From: Escallonia rubra
Taxonomy: Eukaryota > Streptophyta > Magnoliopsida > Escalloniales > Escalloniaceae
Reading direction: 5' to 3'
DNA: 64,000 bases
Assembly: GCA_033065855.1 (NCBI GenBank)
Contig: JAVXUO010001651.1
Span: 62,001-126,000, forward strand
Below, piece after piece: positions 24,801-34,991 of this stretch (position 1 is the first letter of the stretch; each line of letters opens with the position of its first letter). Made by a program: the position numbers and the translations under genes. Under the pieces are notes generated by a model that saw only the letters and a list, made by a program, of their open reading frames with translations, was not told where the DNA came from and made no database searches.

Positions 24801-27800
24801 AGCTCCACTAGTAGGGGGTAAAGGTACCTGAAAATTAGAAGCATTTTTTACTCTCTTTGCGGCTTCCTCCTCTAACCTTTTGGAACTCTAATATGTCCTT
24901 TTTTGTCACTTTCGAGCAAGGTTTGGCCCCGGTATTGGTTATCCCTAGCAGATGTGCCCTCACCCTTGTATACGATCCTTTCTTCTGCACTTTGCACAAA
25001 GTGCATTCCCAAGGAAAGTTTCCTCCCCCTTGTGCTGCCTTCCACACCTTACTACGAATCTCTACAACAGTTTTAGTGGTGATCCATACTAGTTGTTGCA
25101 GATGAACTTAGTGCACTACTAGCTTCATCCATTTCTGAAATTGAGTAACAATAAATAAACAAGGGATGAGAAATTGAAAGCTTCAATGATTTGGGTAAGA
25201 AAAGATAAAGAGTGAAAAAAGGAAGATGGGAGCAAGGTGTCCAACAGCCTTGCCTAGACACCAATTTCTGAAATTCATTTATACTTTAACTTTTAGTGTC
25301 AAATTGTCAATAAGGGAATCTGTTAAGGGGCTGTTAAATTAATCACACATGAATCATCAATTTCATGTTAAAGTTCCATCATATTTGGCCAAGGTACAGT
25401 TCATACAAGCAACATTTAATTGGTCATACATGTACAGGACAAAAATTTAACTCAAATATCAAATATTCAGCAAAAAGTGTGCCAAGCAGTTTAGCCGTTC
25501 CACAAATATGCACCACAGAGAAAAAAAGGAAAGAAATGAGTGTTTCAAGCTAAACGTGGTTTTAGTATAAAAGAAAAAAGAAAGAGATGATGGTACAGAG
25601 AGAAGAAGGGCACCTGTTGGTCAGTGACAATGGCAAGATCGTCAGGTGACGGTGACGAGATCTTCCAGCAACAACGGCGAGACCTCTGGCGACAGCAGCA
25701 ACAACCCTTGATGTCTTCCTTGTGGTCGGCATACAGCAGCCGCGAGGAGAGAGAAAGAGAGACGGTAATGGCTCCAATAAATTGGGGAATACTTAGTATT
25801 TGTTTTGGTAAAAGAGCCCCATATATTGTATTTATTACAGATTGACCCCCAAAATTAATTCAAAAAATCTCATATTGGCCCCAAACCGTCCGAAACTTCA
25901 CTATGCAGTGTCTGACACTCCTTGATGCAGTGTCCAACACGGTGTCGGAAATAAAAAAATTCAGACACCGATGAGAGGTGTCCGACACGTGTCCGGCGGT
26001 GTTGGGAGAGTGTCAGTAGGTTTAGGACACCATATCTCCACCTAGGAGAGGTGTCGGTGCTTCCTAGCCTCGCACGCTGCCCAAGACAACATATATTGTC
26101 TAATTTCTACTACGTGTAGCGGTTAACCTCTACACTTAGTAGCGGTTAGTAGCACAGACCATCCTTCCCCATTTCAGTCTTTCTATCCCTCTTTGTCTAT
26201 CTCTCGTTCTATCCCTCTCCGTAATTCAAACTCAAAATCAAACGATCTAATTCAAAACTCCAATCTCATTTAATCTATGTCAAATAAAATTAACCAATTA
26301 CATGTCAAACTTAACAGATTAACCGATTCAAAACAAAATAAAACAATCTAAGTCAAACTCCACTCTCATCCATCACCAAACCCAATTACATGTCAATTAC
26401 GCCAAAACTTAACCAAACCAATCTAATTCAAAACTAAATAATGATACAAATTGGAACATTGAAATAGATCTGAAGAAAAGGAAAAAGGAAAAAAAATGTA
26501 TCTTCAACTCCTAACTCCTAGGGCTGGATGAAGGGTAAATGCGGTGGTCGGAGGCGGCAGTCGGGGATGGTGTTGTGGTGGCAATGGATGTGGTGGCAGC
26601 ATGGACTATAGCCAAATTCGGCAGCGTTGATATGAGCAAAAGGCAGGGTGGCGACGGTGGCGGGATCGGGGATGGGCAGATGCGACGGCGATTGTGGTGG
26701 CATCAGCGATGAGATGCGACTGTGGTGGCATGGGGAAGAGCAAGTGCGGCGGTGGTTGGAGGAGCTGCAGAGGCTGTTGGAGGAGCAGGATGCGATGGTG
26801 ACGTTATGGCTGTGGTGGTTTCATCAGGCTGTGGTGGTGTCGTTGGGCAGAGTCTTTGCCTCGAAGGCTGCTGGTTCGAGGGTTCAAAATGAAGAGGCCA
26901 CAGAAGTGAGGAGGGAGGGGGAGGAGGGGGGGGGGAAGGGAGGGGGGAAAGCAATCTTGGGAATTAGGGATGGGATTAAAGGGAAGAGATAGAGAGCAAT
27001 CTTGGGAATTAGGGATGGGATTAAAGGGAAGACTTGGAAAAATGACTAACCGTCTCTAAAATAAAACAAAAGTGATCTGAACCGACTATTGTGCGCGTGG
27101 ATGGTCTCAGATCCAGTGGAGAAATAGCTATTTCTCCACTGGTAGATAGGAATCGGCTCCCATATATATATGTGTGTGTGTGTGTTTGTGTCTATATATA
27201 TATATATATATATATGATCAAATAACTGTGTTATTTAACCTTCAATCCATCACGCATGGATGAGTTAGATCTGTTTTTTTAAGTAAACTTTACTGTCAGC
27301 TGATCAAATAACTGCACTATTTGGCTGTCCATCCATCAGCATTGACGGGTTAGATCTGTTTGTTTGTAAACTAAACTTCACTGTCCGCTACATTATGTAG
27401 CAGACGGTGAAAATTACATCCCCCTACCCCCACCATTACCTACAAATCCCTCGAACTCATTGAATCCCTCCGAGACATTTTGATCAAAATCGCCGTCCAC
27501 CACATTATATAGCAGACCATGCGATTTTTTTAAAAAAAAAGTCAGATCTGGTTCGTCCATCCGTCATCCTTGACGGCTAGATGGCATTGGTAACTTAAGT
27601 TGCTTGTGCGGGCAAGGGATCAGCTCTCTCTCTCTCTACACACACAAACATAAACTCGCGCGCGTATACTTATATGTATAGCCATATAGACGTATATATA
27701 CATGTACATACATACATATATATAAATACACACACACACACACACATATATACATATACGTATATAGGAGGGCTAATATCAAACCTGTTCCCTAAAGTAT

Positions 27801-30800
27801 CAGCCTTGTATAACTTAAGTTCCCTTTTTAAGAGTACCAAATCACTACCTAAATTACTATTTTTGAACCAAATTAGTCTGATGGTAGACGGTCAGTGGAA
27901 GTCGTTAAAAAGCCGAAGGATATGACTTTCTAGATGAAAAAATGTACGACGTGGCGACCCTTCTCTCCAACTTTCTTCGTCTCCCTCTTCCCCCTCCCAC
28001 TCTTCACTCACTCCCACACATGCGACCCAGCCACGATCGACCTCCGCCGCCTCGATCGTGCAGCCACGACCCATCTCTCCAACCCACCCCAACCGCCTCC
28101 TTCGTGCAGTCGTATCGTCTAAACCCACAACCACCATCGCCTCTTGATTTGCACCGTTGGCAGCCACCATAACATGGCCGATCAGGTTGTAGCCCACTCT
28201 CAACATTAACCTTAAGCAGCTCCAATCGATTACCTAACTTTCACATTCAAAATCCAACTACCCACCATTGAAATCTCAATAAATAGTGAAACTAAATTAC
28301 CAATTAAAACCCATTCTCAAATTTGATTTTTACAGAGGATTGCCTTGATTGTAGATGTGATAAATCGTGTTAGTTCAAAGAGGCATATTTGCCAATATTA
28401 CATCAAAGTCTGATATATCTCCCTGTGGTTTGTGTGTGTAACATGTGCATGTGCGTGTTTAACTGTGCGTTTATGTGACTGTGTTTTTTTTTTTTTTGGG
28501 GGGGGGGGTGTATCTCTTTGTGCGTGTGCGTGCTCTGCCTGTGTAACTGTGTGGGTATTTTGTGTGGGTGTGCGTGTAGTTATATTTGTTGTGTGGGTGT
28601 GCATGTGAAGTTATATTTGTGTGCGCTCTTTGCCTACGTAATTGTTTGTGTTGGCGGGGGGGTGGGTTGTGTGTGTCTTTCTGCGTGCTCTGCCTGTGTA
28701 ACTGTGTGCGTATGTTGTATTTGTTGTGTGGGTGTGCGTGTAGTTATATTTGTGGTGTTAGATGTGTGTCTAACTGTGTATGTGCGTGTAATTGTGTGTG
28801 GTGTGAGTAACTGTGTTGTGGTGTTAGTATGTGTAACTTTGTGTGTATGTTTATGTTGTATTTGTGGTATGTTGCGTGTATAACTACATGTATGTGTATG
28901 TGTCATATTAGCTAGGTAGCACGGACACGGTGTCGTTCGACACAGACACCGGACACCGCAATTTCAAAAAAATCAGATTTTGGACACCGCTATTTTTTAA
29001 TATATATATTTAATAAATATCAAATATATTCCACAATCTAAAATAACAAACAATAATGAAAAACTATCAAAACAAGGAATTCAAATACAAGTCATAATTT
29101 ATTTGGTCAATATTTATTTAGTCCAATGTACTGGAAATGCAACGACAAAGGGAGAAAATAAAAAAAAGAAAAGAAAGAAACGAGAGGACAAAGGGAGAAA
29201 AGAAAAAAGAACAGGAAAGAAACGAGAGGGAGTGAGGGAAAGGAGACGAGATGAGGATAAGAGAAGAAAGAGATATGTGGGTCAGCGACGGTGGCAGAGG
29301 ACCTCCGGCGATGACGACGAGACCTCTGGCGACAGCGGCAGCAGCTGGCTTCTCTTCCTTCGGCGACTGTAGCCGTCAGATCCGTTGGCTTCGGCTTCGG
29401 ATCTTCGTCGACTGAGCTCCGACAACACCACCGACACTGGCGACAACCTTGATGTGGTCGGCAGACAGCAGTCGTGAGGTGAGAGAGAAGAAGACGGCCG
29501 TGAGGTGAGAGAGAAGAAGACGGTAATAGTTCAAAAAATTTGAAATTGGCCCCAAACGGTCCAATACTGCTCCATGCCGTGTCTGACACTCGTCGATGAA
29601 GTGTCCGACATGGTGTCGGAAATTAAAAAAAAAATTCCGACACCGATTAGCCGTGTCCGACACGTGTCGGCCGGTGTCCGGAGGGTATCGGGGTGTCCGT
29701 CTGTTAAGGACACCATACCTCCACCTAGGAGAGGTGTCCGTGCTACCTAGCATATTAGGATGACATGGACTAATCAACTAGGAAAAGGATGGGCCACATG
29801 GACATTTTTCCATAATGATGGTCAACTCCCTGGACTTTATACGGCTTACACCATCCGTCTGCCTTTGGGCTGATTTTGTTCATCTGGATTTGATCCATAC
29901 TCCCCCCCCCCCCCCCCCCCCCCCGGGCACCCTCACCCTTGTATCCCTTTGCTTCTTAAGATCCCTTCTGTTGGTGGGCTCCTAACTGCCACTAGATGGG
30001 GAAATTTTGAAAAGAAGTAACCCGTGAGTGTGTGTTATGCTACTAGTATTTGTAACACAATTATTAATCCATCTAATCAAATTAATGGAAAGTTTGTTAA
30101 ATTGGTAGGCTGTTTTGAAATTATTGAACTTATATAGTTGAATATGATTCTGTTTATATGAGCTTGGGTATTTCGATAAACTTATGGCGCTAGTTTAGAT
30201 AGTAAGTTAATAGGTGGGTACCAAAGGAATAGAGAGTTGGAAATTCACAAAGCAATATAACCGCATCGACAACATCGAGGAGGGAGCTGTCTTCTTCTTT
30301 TTCTTCTTCCATGATAGCAAAGTTTGTCATTCTTCGAAGACAAGGCCATCCAGGTACCGTCTTCTTCATTCTTCTTCTTGGAAACCACACACTGTCAAAC
30401 ATCATTGCTACAGCCGAGGACACGCTCATCACTGCTTCCTGTTGTTACTGCTTCCTTCTTTTTTCTGTCTCTCTTCTCTGCCCAGATGATCAGAAATCCT
30501 AGGTCACGAATCATTTCTATGACGCTGAGAAACTCTTCCCTGATTAGACTTTGAGCCCTCAAGCACCTGGTGCGTGTCCCAGCCGTGTCGAAGCGGCACC
30601 CGAAATTCAGCAAATTAGTTGAAAAAACAAACAATTATTGACACGCACCCTGTGCGCACCCAGCCGCAACCAAGCCACACTTGCACCCGACCCGCACCTG
30701 GTGCTAGTGCTGGTGCATCGACCAAACGCCACATGTGTGCTTCATAGGCGGACACCTCTTAGGGGTCGAGGTGTCGTTTCCAACTTCGACCGAGGCCCCC

Positions 30801-33800
30801 AGCACTTCACCACCGGACATGTATTGGACACCTCTGGGAGGTGTCCGAAATTCCTTTAATTAATGGGCACTGTGTTCAACAGTTATTGAGTGTTGGATAT
30901 GGGGTTGTACGTAATATTTAAAACTCACTTTGGGAGTCGGGATATAATTCTAGGGAAAATTGGGGCTTTTCTCAGGAATAGAATTAGGCAAACCCTAATA
31001 TATTGACAGATCTATCTCCCTTGGTTCTAATCGAGTCCTGCAGTGCTGTTGGTGGAGATAAACATGATTGGCTTGAAGAATTTGGATGCTTCAATTGGCA
31101 GATCTCTCACTTGATGAGCCAGAGATGGAGGCTGAGGTGTGTACGGAAGAGGTTAATGATGGAGATCGAGAGGGCAATGAAGTTGATGATACACGTGATG
31201 TTGATCGAGTTCTTGGTGCGTGAAAGGATGAAAATTGAAAGCTGTTTTCTAATTTTCTTTATTTCGTTTCCATTCGATCTTGCATCACTTTGTTAAGAAT
31301 TAAGTCACGAACTATGTTTAGTAAGACTATAACTTCATTTAGGTATGGTTTTTATTAAGTTACTCGTTTTGTGGTTAAGTCGGTGTTCTACTAATTTAGT
31401 GGTGGAATGTACTTGAAACTTAGTAAAAGCACGCACACACACACAGAGGCACGTAGTTAGGGGTGCAACTTGGGCCGGGCAACCCGTAGACAACCTGTGC
31501 TAGCCCGTATAAACATGGAAATATACTTACTTTTTGGTGACCGTGGTGGACGACTGGACGTGAGCTCAAAATTTTAGACCTGTAAAAAATATGGGCTGGA
31601 CATGGGTAAAGGTTTCGACAAGCCCGTCCAGCCCGTGGGAAAAGCAGCCCGTCTAACTATTATATATATATATGTGTGTGTGTGTGTTTTGTTTCCTTTA
31701 GTCTTTTTCTCTCATTTTGTCCCAAACATTTGTTTCCATGCTTATATTTAAGTTCATTTTGAGACTTTAATGTACTTTTTTTCATTATCATGACTAAATT
31801 ATAGAGTTGAATGATCAATGATATGTTTTGAAATTGTTCTGAAAAAATGTAGTTCGTAACCATGGATAACCCGTGTCCACTAAAATTTTAATGGGCTCGG
31901 CATAGACAGATATTAGTAGGCCCGTAGATGGGCTGGGCTTGACATGGGCCACGACTTTTGAAGAGTGGGCTGGGCATGGTCTGACCCTTAAGCCCGTCCG
32001 CCCCTCCCAAGTTGCACCCCTACACGTAGTCGCTGTGTGTGTTTGCGTGTAAACATTCTGCGGTTTCCCGGAATGTCTAGAATTTGGGTTTTGGAAATTG
32101 TGATGTCCGGTATCCCGGTCGGTGTCGATATCAGACACTGTCCTTGTTACCTAGTTGTATATGTGCCATTGTTTTACAGATGGTGGGACAAAATACTTAG
32201 CTAATAACATGAGGTCTGTGCCTCGCCGTCTTCCTTTGAGAAGTCACGTCCCTCACAATAATCAAGTGCCAGCTAAACAATTCTCATCAAGATTCTTGTT
32301 ATTTGTATCCTAGGTTTCATCAAGGTAGTTTTCAAGGTAGGGATATTAACCCTCCGGCCTCTGCGAGCTTAGAAAGCCACGAATGAAATTGTCCATTGTG
32401 GAGCATTAGTGTTAGAGCTCTTTGGAAACCAAAATAAGTCCACCCTACTAATTTTCACGTGGTATTGACCCTCGTATTGAATTGAATGGTAGTAAAAAGG
32501 TGTTATTGAATGTTCTTAAGCAAAAGTCAAAGGAAAGTATACAAATATGAAACGTAAGCTTGGCCATTTTGAATGGGTTGTGTGCTGTGGTTTGGGTGGT
32601 TACAAGTGGTATTGAAGTCAACTATGGGAAGGAGATTGAGTTGGCTTAGGTGTAATTTTCCCGTCTGAGGGATGGAGTTCTGAGCTATATGACAAAAATG
32701 TTAAGATCGGCCTTAACAAGGACTCTGACTTAACAGAAAGAAAGTGACACCTGGATGTCACCAATCTGACGTGTGTGGGGGGTGTTTTGTTGGGGGGTGG
32801 GGGGTTGTGGTGGAATTGGCTTTCAACGCCCTGCTTCAGATTTCAAATGTACCTACCTAATTAGCCTTTCTAATACGCAATGCCATATGGTGAGACTGTT
32901 GATTAATTTTTTTAGAAGTGGTATTAGGAGCAGACTATTGAAAACTTGACCAGTTATTGTGTCGGGCTACTTACTGAGTGAAGGGGTGAGGCAGTGTCCT
33001 AGCTTGGCAAGAGAGACTTCTGGTTATGCAACAATGGTAGAGCCTTAACAAGGACGCTAAGGCTCAAAGGGTACGTAGGGGAATTCTGATTCCCGATGAT
33101 CCCACATTGGAATGACTTTGCTTTAAGGAGATCCTCCCAAGGATCATAAGATCACCAACTTTGCCAGCCCTTAAAAGTGAGACCATGCCCTCTTTTACAT
33201 CTGAATTTCTTGTAACATATGTTATTGAAGTCGCAAAATGTTCAGATTGGCCTTAGAAATTCTTAGGGATTTTTTAAGCGTTTGGGGAGGGGGAAGAGGG
33301 TACATAAGGGATAGCCCTCTGATAGAAAAGAATACCTACTTGCATAGCCCTTTTAGGTGATATCGGGACGTATGGGATAGTATAGGGATGGAAACTTGAG
33401 CAGCATAGGAGAGTACGCTTCTTGAAACTTAACAGCATATAGATAAAATATTTCTCCAGTGTTCTGTTATTAAGCTATATTCTTGGATCCATCTCTCTTC
33501 ATGTGAATCCAAGGACGTGTGTGTCTTCACTGTAATATTTGCAAGGAATGAAATTTCTAGGGTTGCAGTGTAAATTGATCAGGTGATCAAACTCCTGCAT
33601 TGGAGGACAAGATAATAGTGAGGAATGACCGAGTGTTATGTAATACCGACATGAATACTACATCTCACTGCTAGGTTGTTTCCTGACTAAACTACTGTCA
33701 TCTATTTTTTGGAGTTCAATGTGTCACATATGCCTATATGGATGGGTTCTTAATATTCTTAGTACGCATCTGATGCAAAGGAATTCTCTCGTTGTGAAAA

Positions 33801-34954
33801 AGTTTACAACCAAAATTAATATGCGGTGTAACCTTGTTCTAACAGATATGTTGATTTGTTATTGGGAGAATTCAAGCACTACAAAACAAGGCTTGCTCAT
33901 GGGGGTATTAAGAAAGAGGTAGTTGCTGGCACTCTGAATGCGATCAAACATCATCTGCTTAATTATATTACAGCTGATGAGATTAGCCTCCTTATATAGG
34001 GGCATTGCAGTACTTTTCTTACTAAGTTGTACTAGCATGCACTGTACATACCAAAAGTAGTTCTCTTCAGCCACTAACATGCCGTATAAACTCTTTGAAC
34101 TTGAACATTGACAATGTTCTCTCTTCTGCATTGAACTAAGGTAGTTCAAGTACCACAATGGAGGCTTTTGCAGTTTCACAAGGCCACAGTAGCTTATCTT
34201 TTCATTGTGACTAGTATAAACATATGTGATCTTAGTAATCCATGGAAAACTTATGGTAGAACATCTTCAATTTTGTGTACATCAACTCTCCTGAGACCTT
34301 GCAATGGCATGAGTCTTGTCCACTTGGGCCCCTTTTTAATTCTTGAAGCCTAGTGCTATAGTTTTGGTCCGAGCATCAAAGACCATGATGCGAACTTCAT
34401 AATATGTTGAGCCAAAAATGTGTTGTTCCCCTAATATGAATGCTCCATCATTGGGTACGATATATTGGTTATTCAGTCTAAAACAACCGACGAGGATTTG
34501 TCGCTTCAGCTCTACTTGATTGTGTTCAATTTATGTGATATCCATTGGCTTGGTTAAAGTTCTACCTTTTGATAATTTTAGATCAAAATATTGCTGACAA
34601 CATGGTCAAATATAAAGATAAGGTTCGGGAATTTTTGGACAACTCCTAAAATGTTGTGGTGGGGCCTTCTCTGACTTGATTCATATTGGAAGTGTTACAC
34701 ATGACTAGCCTATTCTTTTTTGCCTTACCTACCTCTGCTCTTGTAAACCCAGGTTCAAGACCTTCTCTTAGAATACGGAGTTGAAAATCTAGCTGAAACT
34801 CTTGTTGAAGGGCTATCACGTGTGAAGAAGTGCACTGACGAGGGTCGAGCTCTTATGTCACTAGATCTTCAGGTTTCCTTTGATTTAACAGGATGCTCCA
34901 TATATCTTTTCATGGCTTGTTGAAATCAGTTGTTATTAAGTACACTAAAAATTG

Positions 34955-34991
<37 letters not shown>

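Larger units (their letters stand above)
22527..25132 (-). pseudogene. hAT transposase, broken
   Basis: The gene encodes the cut-and-paste transposase of the surrounding element. Reading down the - strand: start near 25132 (MDEASSALSS), then a stop; a BED-type zinc finger (about 25045-24940, ECTLCKVQKKG with RAHLLG after it); a DUF659-like region (24776-23922, with IVSDGWS and VVQVATENAPVCKAA); a further block (23818-23378); and the C-terminal hAT dimerisation segment (23297-22973, WWLLYCASSPMLRAIALKLL and CAERNWSTYSFIH). Between these are stops and frameshifts. A 129-bp in-frame tandem duplication occurs in the DUF659 part (24265-24393, 24394-24522). The reading frame continues past the MITE as YAEGEVSLFSR to a stop at 22527-22529. 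It cannot make a full protein unless heavily spliced. Confidence 0.88.
22233..26067 (-). mobile_element. hAT transposon (BED finger, DUF659, hAT dimer)
   Basis: A 3835-bp element with termini CTAGGTAGCACAGACA (left) and CTAGGAAGCACCGACA (right, inverted), 14/16 identical. A perfect 8-bp target duplication cctcgcac lies at 22225-22232 and 26068-26075. The transposase gene is on the - strand. Sub-terminal gtgtccgacac repeats are dense near both ends (22255-22310, 25910-26060) and are likely transposase binding sites. A MITE sits inside the gene at 22583-22964. Confidence 0.93.
22045..27161. mobile_element. Old TIR element hosting a hAT transposon
   Basis: The left terminus GGGGCCGATCC (22045 on) and the right terminus read inversely, GGGAGCCGATTCC (ending 27161), align over about 85 bp through ATCTAC, TATTTCT, ATCTG and TCCACG. 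The flanks are AT repeats (tatatataa and atatatata), so the duplication is ambiguous. The interior is split by the hAT at 22233-26067. The remaining right half has a GC-rich ggcggtgg-type stretch (26540-26950) and a repeated gcaatcttgggaattaggga segment near 26950-27020. Mutator-like is possible but unproven. Confidence 0.55.

Noticed and set aside
28518-28906. Cys/Val-rich and Thr/His-rich open frames
   Set aside because: They are translations of the TG-rich repeat on the two strands.
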